Of a DNA stretch of 64,000 nucleotides, positions 54,396 to 64,000 are shown piece after piece; the first letter of the stretch is position 1; every line of letters starts with the position of its first letter. The translations under genes were made by a program, and so were the position numbers. The DNA is from Geopseudomonas aromaticivorans (GTDB lineage: Bacteria; Pseudomonadota; Gammaproteobacteria; Pseudomonadales; Pseudomonadaceae). The stretch lies in assembly GCF_019097855.1 (NCBI RefSeq), contig NZ_JAHRGL010000015.1, positions 1 through 64,000 on the forward strand, written 5' to 3'. The notes beneath the pieces were generated by a model that saw only the letters and a list, made by a program, of their open reading frames with translations, searched no databases and was not told where the DNA came from.

Positions 54396-55729
54396 CCGAC
54401 TACTCCTTGCGCGCGCGGCTGGGGCGCGGCGGCAATCTTGATCAGCTTGGCGTAATAGAAGCCGTCGTGGCCGTCGATCTGGGCCAGCAGCTGGCGGCCG
54501 TGCGGCTGCTTGACCCCGAACGGGCCGGGGATGTCCAGCTCGCGGGCACCGGGGGTGCGGGCGAGGAAGGCGCCGATTACCTCGGTGTTCTCGGTCGGCA
54601 GGCTCGAGCAGGTGGCGTACAGCAGCACGCCGCCGACCTCCAGGGTCGGCCACAGGGCGTCGAGCAGCTCGCCCTGCAGGGCGGCCAGGGCGAGGATGTC
54701 GTCGGCCTGGCGGGTCAGCTTGATGTCCGGATGACGGCGGATCACCCCGGTGGCCGAGCAGGGCGCATCGAGGAGGATGCGCTGGAACGGCTGGCCGTCC
54801 CACCACTGGCCGACGGCGCGGGCATCGGCGGCGACCAGGCGGGCGTCCAGCTGCAGGCGGGCAAGGTTCTCGCGCACCCGCACCAGGCGGCTCTCTTCCA
54901 GGTCGACGGCGGTGACGCTGAGGGTCGGCTCGGCCTCCAGCAGGTGGCAGGTCTTGCCGCCGGGCGCGCAGCAGGCGTCCAGCACGCGCAGGTTCGGCTG
55001 CAGCTCGAGCAGGTCGGCGGCCAGCTGGGCGGCCTCGTCCTGCACGCTGACCCGCCCGGCGGCGAAGCCCGGCAGGGTGGTGACGTCGCACGGCGTGGCC
55101 AGCTGCACGCCGTCGCGGCTGAACGGGCAGGCGCGGGCATCGATGCCGGCGGCGGCCAGCTCGGCGAGATAGGCGTCACGGCTGCCGTGGCGGCGGTTGA
55201 CCCGTAGGGTCAGCGGTGGATGGCTGTTGTTGGCCGCGCAGATGGCTTCCCAGTCCGCCGGCCAGTGCGCCTTGAGCGCCTTCTGCAGCCAGCGTGGATG
55301 GGCGGTGCGCGCCGCCGGGTCCCTTTCCAGTTCGGCGAGCAGCGCCTCGCCCTCGCGCTGGGCGCGGCGCAGCACGGCGTTGAGCAGGCCCTTGGCCGAG
55401 GACTTCTTCAGCTTGTCGACGCAGCCGACCGTCTCGCCGATCGCCGCATGGGCGGGAATCCGCGTGTACAGCAGCTGGTACAGGCCGATCAGCAGCAGCG
55501 CCTCGAGGTCCTTGTCGCCGGCCTTGAACGGCTTCTGCAGCAGCTTGTCGGCGAGTAGCGCCAGACGCGGCTGCCAGCGCGCGGTGCCGAAGGCCAGCTC
55601 CTGGGTCAGGCCGCGGTCGCGGGCCTCGACCTTGTCCAGCTGCGCCGGCAGCGCGCTGCCCAGCGAGGCCTTGCCGGCGAGCACGGCGCCGAGGGCGCGG
55701 GCGGCGGCCAGCCGCGGATTGACGCTCAT
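54392..55729 (-). CDS. rsmB: 16S rRNA (cytosine-967-C5)-methyltransferase RsmB
   Basis: A 445-residue rRNA methyltransferase. The N-terminal NusB-like domain (1-140) is followed by the SAM-dependent domain with [16 protein letters not shown] (SAM loop), [17 protein letters not shown] (catalytic cysteine motif IV) and [16 protein letters not shown] (motif VI cysteine). It methylates C967 of 16S rRNA. The start overlaps the fmt stop (TGATG) and its stop overlaps trkA, the usual fmt-rsmB-trkA order. Confidence 0.96.
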   Translation of the reverse strand: MSVNPRLAAARALGAVLAGKASLGSALPAQLDKVEARDRGLTQELAFGTARWQPRLALLADKLLQKPFKAGDKDLEALLLIGLYQLLYTRIPAHAAIGETVGCVDKLKKSSAKGLLNAVLRRAQREGEALLAELERDPAARTAHPRWLQKALKAHWPADWEAICAANNSHPPLTLRVNRRHGSRDAYLAELAAAGIDARACPFSRDGVQLATPCDVTTLPGFAAGRVSVQDEAAQLAADLLELQPNLRVLDACCAPGGKTCHLLEAEPTLSVTAVDLEESRLVRVRENLARLQLDARLVAADARAVGQWWDGQPFQRILLDAPCSATGVIRRHPDIKLTRQADDILALAALQGELLDALWPTLEVGGVLLYATCSSLPTENTEVIGAFLARTPGARELDIPGPFGVKQPHGRQLLAQIDGHDGFYYAKLIKIAAAPQPRAQGVVG

Positions 55730-56670
55730 CAGGCCAGCACCTGGCCGGTGGCGAACTGCTCGCGGCGGCTGTTGTACAGATCGCTGAAGGCCAGCGGCTT
55801 GCCACCGGGCAATTGCAGGCGGGTCAGGCGCAGCGCGCCCGTGCCGCAGGCCACGGTGAGACCGTCGCGGCTGGCGTCGAGGATGGTGCCGGGCGCGCCC
55901 TGCTCCTCACCGAGTTCGGCGGCGTACACCTTGAGCGCGGCCTCGCCCAGGGTGGTATGGCAGATCGGCCAGGGGTTGAAGGCGCGCACCAGACGCTCCA
56001 GCTCCACCGCCGGGCGGCTCCAGTCGAGGCGCGCCTCGTCCTTGTTGAGCTTGTGGGCGTAGGTGGCCAAGGCGTCCTCCTGCACCTCGCCGTGCAGGGT
56101 GCCGGCGGCCAGCTGCGGGATGGCTGCGACCACCGCGGCGGCGCCCAGCTCGGCCAGGCGGTCGTGCAGGCTGCCGCCGGTGTCGTCAGCACTGATCGGG
56201 GTGGTCACCTTGAGCAGCATCGGCCCGGTGTCCAGGCCCGCCTCCATGCGCATCACGGTGACCCCGGACTCGGCATCGCCGGCCTGCACCGCGCGTTGGA
56301 TCGGCGCGGCGCCGCGCCAGCGCGGCAGCAAGGATGCGTGGCTGTTGATGCAGCCCAGACGCGGGATGTCCAGCACCACCTGCGGCAGGATCAGGCCGTA
56401 GGCCACCACCACCAGCAGGTCGGGCGCCAGCGCGGCCAGCTCGGCCTGGGCCGCCGGATCGCGCAGGGTCGCCGGCTGCAGCACGGGGATGTCGTGGGCG
56501 ACGGCAAGCTGCTTGACCGGGCTGGCCATCAGCTTCTGGCCGCGGCCGGCCGGGCGGTCGGGCTGGGTGTACACCGCCACCGGGGTCTGGCCTGCATCGA
56601 GCAGGGCCTGCAGGTGGCGGGCGGCAAATTCCGGGGTACCGGCGAAGACGATGCGCAGGGGCTGGCTCAT
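55729..56670 (-). CDS. fmt: Methionyl-tRNA formyltransferase
   Basis: A 313-residue enzyme that formylates initiator Met-tRNA. The folate-site signature is in [46 protein letters not shown] with the catalytic N-H-D set. The C-terminal tRNA-binding domain begins near 205. It lies 49 bp after def, the enzyme that later removes the formyl group. Length and motifs are intact. Confidence 0.97.
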   Translation of the reverse strand: MSQPLRIVFAGTPEFAARHLQALLDAGQTPVAVYTQPDRPAGRGQKLMASPVKQLAVAHDIPVLQPATLRDPAAQAELAALAPDLLVVVAYGLILPQVVLDIPRLGCINSHASLLPRWRGAAPIQRAVQAGDAESGVTVMRMEAGLDTGPMLLKVTTPISADDTGGSLHDRLAELGAAAVVAAIPQLAAGTLHGEVQEDALATYAHKLNKDEARLDWSRPAVELERLVRAFNPWPICHTTLGEAALKVYAAELGEEQGAPGTILDASRDGLTVACGTGALRLTRLQLPGGKPLAFSDLYNSRREQFATGQVLA

Positions 56671-56719
56671 GGGGCTCGCTCAAGAAAAAAGGCTTGCCGC
56701 GGGCAAGCCTTCTGGTGAA

Positions 56720-57229
56720 TCAGGAGTGTTGCAGGCGATGCTGTTTTTCCAGCTTCTTCTTGATCCGGTCGCGCTTGAGGGCGGACAGATAGTCGACGAA
56801 CAGCTTGCCGTTGAGGTGGTCGCACTCGTGCTGGATGCACACGGCGAGCAGGCCCTCGGCGATTTCCTCGAACGGCTGGCCGTCGCGGTCCAGCGCCTTG
56901 ATCCGCACCTGCAGCGGGCGGTCGACGTTCTCGTAGAAACCGGGGACCGACAGGCAGCCTTCCTGGTAGGGGCCGAGGTCGTCGGTGAGGACTTCCAGCT
57001 CGGGGTTGATGAACACCCGCGGCTCGCTCTTGTCCTCGGACAGGTCCATCACCACCAGGCGCAGGTGCACGTTGACCTGGGTCGCCGCCAGGCCGATGCC
57101 CGGCGCGGCGTACATGGTTTCGAACATGTCGTCGACCAGCTGGCGCAGGGCGTCGTCCACCGCGGTCACCGGCTTGGCGAGGGTGCGCAGCCGGGGATCG
57201 GGGAATTCGAGAATGTTCAGGATCGCCAT
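56720..57229 (-). CDS. def: Peptide deformylase
   Basis: A 169-residue metal-dependent deformylase removing the formyl group from nascent proteins. All three family motifs are visible: [16 protein letters not shown] (metal-binding cysteine) and QHECDHLNG (HExxH). Start [15 protein letters not shown] is typical. It is the first gene of the leftward operon def-fmt-rsmB-trkA-trkH-TPR and divergent from the LysM gene, 140 bp away. Confidence 0.97.
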   Translation of the reverse strand: MAILNILEFPDPRLRTLAKPVTAVDDALRQLVDDMFETMYAAPGIGLAATQVNVHLRLVVMDLSEDKSEPRVFINPELEVLTDDLGPYQEGCLSVPGFYENVDRPLQVRIKALDRDGQPFEEIAEGLLAVCIQHECDHLNGKLFVDYLSALKRDRIKKKLEKQHRLQHS

Positions 57230-57369
57230 ATGCGTTTGTGATGCACTTGTGGAATAAATCGAAAACCGGCTGATAAGATGCCCGGCAGCTCGAAAAACGG
57301 CTCCAGGCCGCGTCTTTCGCCGGCCAGCGCACGTTTTGTGTGTCGGCACATGATAAAGGGATTCACCTC

Positions 57370-58395
57370 ATGAGGAAAACATTAGTCGCCCTGCTGCTGA
57401 TGGCGGCTGGCAGCCTGGCCCAGGCCGAAGTCCAGCTCAAGGATGGCCACCCGCAGAACTACACCGTGGTGCGCGGCGACACCCTGTGGGACATCTCCGG
57501 CAAGTTCCTGAAGCAGCCGTGGAAGTGGCCGGAAATCTGGCAAGTCAACCCGCAGGTGCAGAATCCCAACCTGATCTACCCGGGCGATGTGCTCAGCCTG
57601 AGCTATGTCGACGGCCAGCCGCGCATCCAGCTCAACCGCGGCGCCTCGCGCGGCACCATCAAGCTGTCGCCCACGGTGCGCAGCACGCCGATGGCCGAGG
57701 CGATCCCGACCATCCCGCTGGAGAAGATCAACAGCTTCCTGCTCAGCAACCGCATCGTCGACAGCGAGGCCGAGTTGTCGCAGGCGCCGTACATCGTCGC
57801 CGGCAACGCCGAGCGCGTGGTCAGCGGCGCTGGCGACCGCATCTACGCCCGCGGCGCCTTCTCTGGCGGCGAGCAGGCCTACGGCCTGTACCGCCAGGGC
57901 AAGACCTACAGCGACCCGCAGAGCGGCGAAGTCCTCGGCATCAACGCCGACTACATCGGCGGCGGCGAGGTGGTGGCCGAGGACGGCGACATCGCCACCC
58001 TCAACCTGACCCGCACCAACCAGGAAGCCCGTCTGGGCGACCGCCTGCTGCCCACCGAGGAGCGCGCGATCAGCTCGACCTTCCAGCCCAGCGAGCCGAG
58101 CAGCGAGATCGACGGCCGGATCATCGACGTGCCGCGCGGGGTGAGCCAGATCGGTCTGTACGACGTGGTGACCCTGGACAAGGGCATGCGCGATGGCCTC
58201 AGCGAAGGCAACGTGCTGGCGGTGTACAAGACCGGCGAAACCGTGCGCGACCGCATCACCGGCGAGAGCGTGAAGATCCCCGACGAGCGCTCCGGCCTGC
58301 TGATGGTGTTCCGCACCTACGACAGGCTCAGCTACGGCCTGGTACTCAACGCCACCCGCTCGCTGGCGGTGCAGGACAAGATCCGCAATCCGTAA
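57370..58395 (+). CDS. tsaP: LysM-domain exported protein, TsaP-like
   Basis: A 341-residue exported protein. Signal peptide MRKTLVALLLMAAGSLAQA is followed by one LysM peptidoglycan-binding module (YTVVRGDTLWDISGKFLKQPWKWPEIWQVNPQVQNPNLIYPGDVLSL, about 30-77). The rest is beta-rich with a C-terminal FlgT-like region. The homologue at this place in P. aeruginosa (PA0020) is known as the type IV pilus secretin-associated protein TsaP, which anchors the PilQ ring to the cell wall; assignment here rests on position and architecture. It is followed by a terminator, so monocistronic. Confidence 0.85.
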   Translation: MRKTLVALLLMAAGSLAQAEVQLKDGHPQNYTVVRGDTLWDISGKFLKQPWKWPEIWQVNPQVQNPNLIYPGDVLSLSYVDGQPRIQLNRGASRGTIKLSPTVRSTPMAEAIPTIPLEKINSFLLSNRIVDSEAELSQAPYIVAGNAERVVSGAGDRIYARGAFSGGEQAYGLYRQGKTYSDPQSGEVLGINADYIGGGEVVAEDGDIATLNLTRTNQEARLGDRLLPTEERAISSTFQPSEPSSEIDGRIIDVPRGVSQIGLYDVVTLDKGMRDGLSEGNVLAVYKTGETVRDRITGESVKIPDERSGLLMVFRTYDRLSYGLVLNATRSLAVQDKIRNP

Positions 58396-58423
58396 TCCCG
58401 CCCTCGTTCCGAGCGCGACCGAC

Positions 58424-58451
58424 ACGCCCCGCATGCGGGGCGTTGTCTTTT
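58424..58451 (+). terminator. Rho-independent terminator after the LysM gene
   Basis: ACGCCCCGC and GCGGGGCGT (58424-58443, self-complementary with AT at the centre) are followed by TGTCTTTT. Confidence 0.8.
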
Positions 58452-58510
58452 GGGCGGCGGCATCCTAGGCTCGGCGCCTGCCCCTTCTTTCCCGATCAAG
58501 GACGATCGTC

Positions 58511-59620
58511 ATGCCCTATCCCGCCGCCCCGTCGCCGGCCGAACTGGAGGCCCGCCTGCGCCTGCATGGCCTGCCGGAGATCGGTCCGCGGCGCTTTCGC
58601 CGCCTGCTCGAGGTGTTCGGTTCGGCCAGCGCCGCCCTCAGCGCGCCGGCTTCCGCCTGGCAGTCCCTCGGCCTGCCGCAGGGCGCCGCCCTGGCGCGGC
58701 GCAGCACGCCGGTGCGCGACCAGGCGGCACGCGCCCTGGCCTGGCTGGAGCAGCCCGGACAGCACCTGCTGTGCCATGACGATCCGGGCTATCCCGCCCT
58801 GCTGGCCGAACTGAGCGACGCCCCGCCGCTGCTGTGGGTCGCCGGCGATCCGGCGCTGCTCGAGCGCCCGCAACTGGCCATGGTCGGCAGCCGCCAGGCC
58901 AGCCGGCCGGGGCTGGACAGCGCGGCGGCCTTCGCCCGCAGCCTGGCTGGCGGCGGCTTCGTGGTCACCAGCGGGCTGGCGCTGGGCATCGACGGCGCCG
59001 CCCACCTCGGCGCCCTGGAGGTCGGCGGCGCCACCGTGGCGGTGCTCGGCACCGGCCTCGAGTGCCTGTACCCGAAACGCCACGCCGGTCTGGCCGCGCG
59101 CATCGTCGCCGAGGGCGGCGCGCTGGTCTCCGAGCTGCCACTCGACGCGCCGCCGCACGCCAGCAACTTCCCGCGGCGCAACCGCATCATCAGCGGCCTG
59201 TCGCTCGGCGTGCTGGTGGTCGAGGCCAGCCCGTCCAGCGGCTCGCTGATCACCGCGCGGCTGGCGGCGGAACAGGGCCGCGAGGTGTTCGCCATTCCCG
59301 GCTCGATCCACCATCCCGGGGCGCGCGGCTGCCACCAGCTGATCCGCGAAGGCGCCCAGCTGGTGGAGAAAGTCGAGGATATTCTCGAGGCGCTGCGCGG
59401 CTGGCAGCGCCTGCCGGCCCAGGCACTGCCGCGCCAGCAGGCCATCGACCTCGTCGACGAGCCGCCGCTGCTCGCCCTGCTGCGCGCCGCGCCGCAGAGC
59501 AGCGAGGCATTGGCGGTGAGCAGCGGCCTGGCCCTGCCCGAGTTGCTCGCCCAGCTCACCGAGCTGGAGCTGGACGGGCGCATCGTCTGCGACAACGGCT
59601 GCTGGGTCTGTCGCGGCTGA
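58511..59620 (+). CDS. dprA: DNA-processing protein DprA/Smf
   Basis: A 369-residue DNA-processing protein that loads RecA on incoming single-stranded DNA during natural transformation. A SAM-like N-terminal region precedes the Rossmann-like core with VGSRQASRPGLDSAAAFARSLAGGGFVVTSGLALGIDGAAHLGAL and LYPKRHAGLAARI...FPRRNRIISGLS. A winged-helix DML1-like C-terminus (LLALLRAAPQSSEALAVSSGLALPELLAQLTELELDGRIV) is present. First of two rightward genes with tsaC. Confidence 0.95.
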   Translation: MPYPAAPSPAELEARLRLHGLPEIGPRRFRRLLEVFGSASAALSAPASAWQSLGLPQGAALARRSTPVRDQAARALAWLEQPGQHLLCHDDPGYPALLAELSDAPPLLWVAGDPALLERPQLAMVGSRQASRPGLDSAAAFARSLAGGGFVVTSGLALGIDGAAHLGALEVGGATVAVLGTGLECLYPKRHAGLAARIVAEGGALVSELPLDAPPHASNFPRRNRIISGLSLGVLVVEASPSSGSLITARLAAEQGREVFAIPGSIHHPGARGCHQLIREGAQLVEKVEDILEALRGWQRLPAQALPRQQAIDLVDEPPLLALLRAAPQSSEALAVSSGLALPELLAQLTELELDGRIVCDNGCWVCRG

Positions 59621-59711
59621 GCGCTGGCCGGCGCGGCGGCGTGCCGAGGCTCGCGGTGCTGCCGTCAGCAGGTAAACTGCAGCGCAGTTTTCCTGGGATG
59701 CGGAGTGGATC

Positions 59712-60269
59712 ATGGTTGGGCAGTGGCGGGTACAGCAGGCGGCGCGGGCGGTAGCTGAGGGCGGCGTGATCGCCTATCCCACCGAGGCAGTGTGGGGGCT
59801 GGGCTGCGACCCGTGGAACCCCGACGCCGTGTATCGCCTGCTGGCGCTCAAGGCGCGCCCGGTGGAGAAGGGCCTGATCCTGGTCGCCGCAGATATCGCC
59901 CAATTCGACTTCCTGATCCACGACCTGCCGCCGGCCTGGCGCGCACAGCTGCAGCTCAGCTGGCCGGGAGCGAACACCTGGCTGGTGCCGCATCAGGATC
60001 GCCTGCCCGAGTGGATCAGCGGGATGCACGACAGCGTGGCCCTGCGGGTCAGCGCCCACCCGCTGGTGCGCGAACTGTGCAGCCACACCGGGCCGCTGGT
60101 GTCGACCTCGGCCAACCCGGCCGGCCGGCCGGCGGCGCGTTCGCGCCTGCGCGTCGAGCAATACTTCGGCGGCCAGCTCGACGCCGTGCTCGGCGGCGCC
60201 CTGGGCGGGCGGCGCAACCCCAGCCTGATCCGCGACCTGCGCACGGGACAGGTGATCCGCCCGTCCTGA
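59712..60269 (+). CDS. tsaC: Threonylcarbamoyl-AMP synthase (TsaC/YrdC)
   Basis: A 185-residue YrdC-domain enzyme that makes threonylcarbamoyl-AMP for the t6A37 modification of tRNA. Key segments are [46 protein letters not shown] and [16 protein letters not shown]. Single-domain, typical length of TsaC rather than the longer Sua5. It lies 91 bp after dprA on the same strand and converges on qor with only 19 bp between. Confidence 0.95.
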   Translation: MVGQWRVQQAARAVAEGGVIAYPTEAVWGLGCDPWNPDAVYRLLALKARPVEKGLILVAADIAQFDFLIHDLPPAWRAQLQLSWPGANTWLVPHQDRLPEWISGMHDSVALRVSAHPLVRELCSHTGPLVSTSANPAGRPAARSRLRVEQYFGGQLDAVLGGALGGRRNPSLIRDLRTGQVIRPS

Positions 60270-60288
60270 GTGACGGGCGGTTGCACGG

Positions 60289-61263
60289 TTACGGCAGCAG
60301 GATGGTCGAGCCGGTGGTCTGCCGCGCGGCCTGCGCGGCCTGCGCCTGGCCGGCGTCGGCCAGCGCGTAGCGCTGGTCGATCTCCACCTGCAGGCTGCCG
60401 TCGGCCACCCGCGCGTACAGCTCGGCGGCCATGGCGCGCAGGCGTTCGGCGGTATCGGCGTAGCCGACCAGGGTCGGCCGGGTGACGAACAGGCAGCCCT
60501 TCTGCGCCAGCACGCCGAGGTTGACCCCGGTGACCGGCCCGGAGGAGTTGCCGAAGCTGACCAACAGGCCGCGCCGGGCCACGCAGTCCAGCGAGGTCTC
60601 CCAGGTGTCCTTGCCCACCGAGTCGTAGACCACCGGACACTTGGCGCCATTGGTCAGCTCCAGCACCCGCTCCACCACGTTTTCGCGGCTGTAGTCGATG
60701 GTTGCCCAGGCGCCCAGCGCCTGGGCGCGCGCGGCCTTCTCGGCCGAGCCCACGGTGCCGATCAGCTTCACCCCCAGCGCCTTGGCCCACTGGCAGGCCA
60801 GGCTGCCGACGCCGCCGGCGGCGGCGTGGAACAGGATGGTCTCGCCGCCCTCGAGCTGGCCGATCTGGCGCAGCAGGTACTGCACGGTCAGGCCCTTGAG
60901 GGTCACCGCGGCGGCCTGCTCGAAGCTCACCGCGTCCGGCAGCGGTACCAGCACGTCGGCCGGCAGGGTGTGCAGTTCGGCGTAGGAGCCCTGCGGGCCG
61001 GTGGCGTAGGCCACGCGGTCGCCGACCTGGAACTCGCGCACCGCGCTGCCCACCGCCTCGACCACCCCGGCGCCCTCGCTGCCGAGGCCCGAGGGCAGCT
61101 CCAGCGGGTACAGGCCGTTGCGGAAGTAGATGTCGATGAAGTTCAGGCCGATGGCGCGGTTGCGCACCAGCACCTCGTGCGGGCCGGGGGCGGCGGGGCT
61201 GAAGTCGACGTACTCGAGCACTTCGGGGCCGCCATGGCGGCTGAGCTGGATGCGTTTGGTCAC
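60289..61263 (-). CDS. qor: NADPH:quinone reductase, zinc-free alcohol-dehydrogenase family
   Basis: A 324-residue MDR-superfamily quinone oxidoreductase. Signatures are RNRAIGLNFIDIYFRNGLYPLELPSGLGSEGAGVVEAVG and the NADPH-binding AAAGGVGSLACQWAKALGVKLIGTVGS. Zinc-binding cysteines are absent, as in Qor. It reduces quinones using NADPH, protecting against redox-cycling compounds. Divergent from hemF (154 bp between). Confidence 0.94.
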   Translation of the reverse strand: MTKRIQLSRHGGPEVLEYVDFSPAAPGPHEVLVRNRAIGLNFIDIYFRNGLYPLELPSGLGSEGAGVVEAVGSAVREFQVGDRVAYATGPQGSYAELHTLPADVLVPLPDAVSFEQAAAVTLKGLTVQYLLRQIGQLEGGETILFHAAAGGVGSLACQWAKALGVKLIGTVGSAEKAARAQALGAWATIDYSRENVVERVLELTNGAKCPVVYDSVGKDTWETSLDCVARRGLLVSFGNSSGPVTGVNLGVLAQKGCLFVTRPTLVGYADTAERLRAMAAELYARVADGSLQVEIDQRYALADAGQAQAAQAARQTTGSTILLP

Positions 61264-61414
61264 GGCCGGGAATCCTCGTGGCAGATGGCAAGGCGCCCAT
61301 CCAAGCCTGCGCCATGGCCTGCGTCAAGCGCGGGGTGCAAAACGCGGTGGTATGCTTGCCGCCTGATTGCGCCGCAGCCCAGGGGCCGTGCGGCCAGACC
61401 CGGATCCGAGGTGA

Positions 61415-62335
<921 letters not shown>

Positions 62336-62347
62336 CCCCTTTAGCCC

Positions 62348-62435
62348 CGTAGGGTGGAAAACGACCGCAGGTCTTTTCCACCGTCGTCGATGCCCAGAGT
62401 GGTGGAAAATCGCTGCGCGAGTTTTCCACCCTACG
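62348..62435. repeat. Palindromic intergenic repeat, GTAGGGTGGAAAA type
   Basis: CGTAGGGTGGAAAACG at 62348 is mirrored by TTTTCCACCCTACG ending at 62435, with two more inner GGTGGAAAA / TTTTCCACC pairs. It belongs to the same family as 37906-37981 and lies between hemF and aroE. Confidence 0.7.
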
Positions 62436-62460
62436 GTTTCCGCCCGTTCCGAGGACCCCC

Positions 62461-63285
62461 ATGGACCGCTATTGCGTGTTCGGCAACCCCATCGGCCACA
62501 GCAAGTCGCCGCTGATCCACCGCCTGTTCGCCGCGCAGACCGGCGAGCCGCTCAGCTACGACGCCCTGCTGGCGCCGCTGGACGACTTCACCGGCTTCGC
62601 CCGCGCCTTCTTCGCCGAGGGCCTGGGTGCCAACGTCACCGTGCCGTTCAAGGAAGAGGCCTTCCGCCTGGCTGACGAACTGACCGCGCGCGCCGCGCGC
62701 GCCGGCGCGGTGAACACCCTGAAGAAGCTGGACGACGGCCGCCTGCTCGGCGACAACACCGACGGCGCCGGCCTGGTACGCGACCTCACCGTCAACGCCG
62801 GCCTCGCGCTGGCCGGCAAGCGCATCCTCCTGCTCGGCGCCGGCGGCGCGGTGCGCGGCGTGCTCGCGCCGCTGCTGGCCGAACAGCCGGCGGAGCTGGT
62901 GATCGCCAACCGCACGGTGGCCAAGGCCGAGGAACTGGCGCGCGCCTTCGCCGATCTCGGCCCGCTGCTGGCCAGCGGCTTCGACTGGATCGACGCGCCG
63001 GTCGACCTGATTGTCAACGGCACCTCGGCCAGCCTGGCCGGCGAGCTGCCGCCGATCGCGCCGAGCCTGATCCGTCCGGGCCACACGGTGTGCTACGACA
63101 TTATGTATGCCAAGGAACCGACCGCCTTCAATCGCTGGGCCGCCGAGCACGGCGCGGCGCGCACCCTGGATGGCCTGGGCATGCTGGTTGAGCAGGCCGC
63201 CGAGGCGTTCTTCGTCTGGCGCGGCGTGCGCCCGGACTCGGCACCGGTGCTGGCCGAGCTGCGCCGGCTGCTGGCCCAGGGCTGA
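62461..63285 (+). CDS. aroE: Shikimate dehydrogenase
   Basis: A 274-residue NADPH-dependent shikimate dehydrogenase of aromatic amino-acid synthesis. Substrate-binding signature [23 protein letters not shown] and catalytic lysine/aspartate region [19 protein letters not shown] with [14 protein letters not shown] are complete. The NADPH loop is [17 protein letters not shown]. Follows hemF, as in other Pseudomonas genomes near the origin. Confidence 0.97.
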   Translation: MDRYCVFGNPIGHSKSPLIHRLFAAQTGEPLSYDALLAPLDDFTGFARAFFAEGLGANVTVPFKEEAFRLADELTARAARAGAVNTLKKLDDGRLLGDNTDGAGLVRDLTVNAGLALAGKRILLLGAGGAVRGVLAPLLAEQPAELVIANRTVAKAEELARAFADLGPLLASGFDWIDAPVDLIVNGTSASLAGELPPIAPSLIRPGHTVCYDIMYAKEPTAFNRWAAEHGAARTLDGLGMLVEQAAEAFFVWRGVRPDSAPVLAELRRLLAQG

Positions 63286-63354
63286 GCGCGGCGCAGCGCA
63301 GAAACGGCCGGGCGCAAGGCCTGGCTCAAGGCTCCCGGTGGCCGGCAGCGATGC

Positions 63355-64000
63355 TCAGATCACTCCCCGTGCGCGCAGTCCGGCGATGGCCGCGGCATCC
63401 AGCCCCAGCCGCTCGCTGAGCACCTGCTCGGTATGCTCGCCGAGCAATGGCGGTGCGTGGCGGTACTCCACCGGGGTGGCCGACAGGCGCAGCGGGCTGG
63501 CCACCTGCGCCAGCGTGCCGGCCAGCGGGTGCGCCAGCTCGACCCGCAGCCTGCGGGCCAGCACCTGCGGATCGTTGAACACCTGGGCGAGATCGTTGAT
63601 CGGCCCGCACGGCACGCCGGCCGCCTCCAGAGCGGCGACCCACTCGGCGGTGGTCTTGAACACCGTGGCCTGGCGAATCAGCGGGATCAACACCTCGCGG
63701 TGGGCAACCCGCGCGCTGTTGCTGGCGAAGCGCGGATCGTCGGCCCATTCCGGGTGGCCGGCAACGGCGCAGAAGCGGCGGAACTGGCCGTCGTTGCCGA
63801 CGGTGAGGATGAAGTCGCCGTCGGCGGTCGGAAAGTCCTGGTACGGCACGATGTTCGGATGGGCGTTGCCCATGCGCCGTGGCGCCACCCCGGTGGTCAG
63901 GTAGTTCTGCGCCTGGTTGGCCAGGCAGGCCACCTGCACGTCGAGCAGGGCCAGGTCGATATGCTGGCCTTCGCCGGACTGCTCGCGGTGCGCCAGCGCG
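63355..64000 (-). CDS. Class III CoA-transferase (CaiB/BaiF family), C-terminal part
   Basis: The frame continues beyond the right edge of the window. About 215 residues are visible, ending ...LGLDAAAIAGLRARGVI. The stretch ALAHREQSGEGQHIDLALLDVQVACLANQAQNYLTTG, then RRMGNAHPNIVPYQDFPTADGDFILTVGNDGQFRRFCAVAG, is typical of CaiB/BaiF family III CoA-transferases, which move CoA between carboxylic acids. The catalytic aspartate lies in the unseen N-terminal part. The substrate pair is not known; this gene is not part of the conserved aroE neighbourhood that I remember. Confidence 0.88.
   Translation of the reverse strand, partial: ALAHREQSGEGQHIDLALLDVQVACLANQAQNYLTTGVAPRRMGNAHPNIVPYQDFPTADGDFILTVGNDGQFRRFCAVAGHPEWADDPRFASNSARVAHREVLIPLIRQATVFKTTAEWVAALEAAGVPCGPINDLAQVFNDPQVLARRLRVELAHPLAGTLAQVASPLRLSATPVEYRHAPPLLGEHTEQVLSERLGLDAAAIAGLRARGVI

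Overview
The window is high-G+C gammaproteobacterial chromosome, almost certainly Pseudomonas sensu lato. From about 36.6 kb to the right end the gene order follows the oriC-proximal block of Pseudomonas genomes (plsC, gmhB, glyS, glyQ, lpxL/htrB, TPR gene, trkA, rsmB, fmt, def, tsaP-like LysM gene, dprA, tsaC, qor, hemF, aroE). Three perfect parS palindromes (TGTTCCACGTGGAACA at 21081, 31113 and 41247) and several clusters of DnaA-box-like TTATCCACA sites fit an oriC-proximal position. No tRNA, rRNA or CRISPR array was seen.

Left part (1 to about 13.8 kb): a mobile island, visibly lower in G+C than the rest. It opens with an insertion-sequence end made of four 23-bp repeats, which cuts a Tn7/Tn5053-type transposase gene (tniA) just before its last catalytic glutamate. 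Intact tniB and tniQ follow, then four unrecognised cargo genes, then a complete Wadjet anti-plasmid operon jetABCD with overlapping genes. Short direct repeats at 13650-13771 look like the transposase-binding end of the element.

Middle part (13.9 to 36.5 kb): strain-variable chromosome. It holds a GAF-PAS-PAS-GGDEF diguanylate cyclase, a cupin / hydrolase / M14 peptidase group, an RluA-type pseudouridine synthase and alanine dehydrogenase (ald). Next is a full catechol meta-cleavage operon in the order dmpQBCDEFGHI, divergent from a DmpR/XylR-type sigma-54 activator with a clear -24/-12 promoter and paired upstream sites. This catabolic unit lies between two parS sites and has no phenol hydroxylase genes. 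It is followed by a small membrane/thioredoxin-fold/MreB-fragment operon, a GNAT enzyme, an apparently shortened ATP-binding protein and a PilU-like ATPase.

Right part (36.6 to 64 kb): the conserved block, interrupted between glyQ and lpxL by an orphan type VI secretion cassette (hcp, vgrG, DUF4123 adaptor, large VasX-like effector, DUF6708 protein). trkH sits next to trkA in the def-fmt-rsmB-trkA-trkH-TPR operon. The last gene, a class III CoA-transferase, runs off the window.
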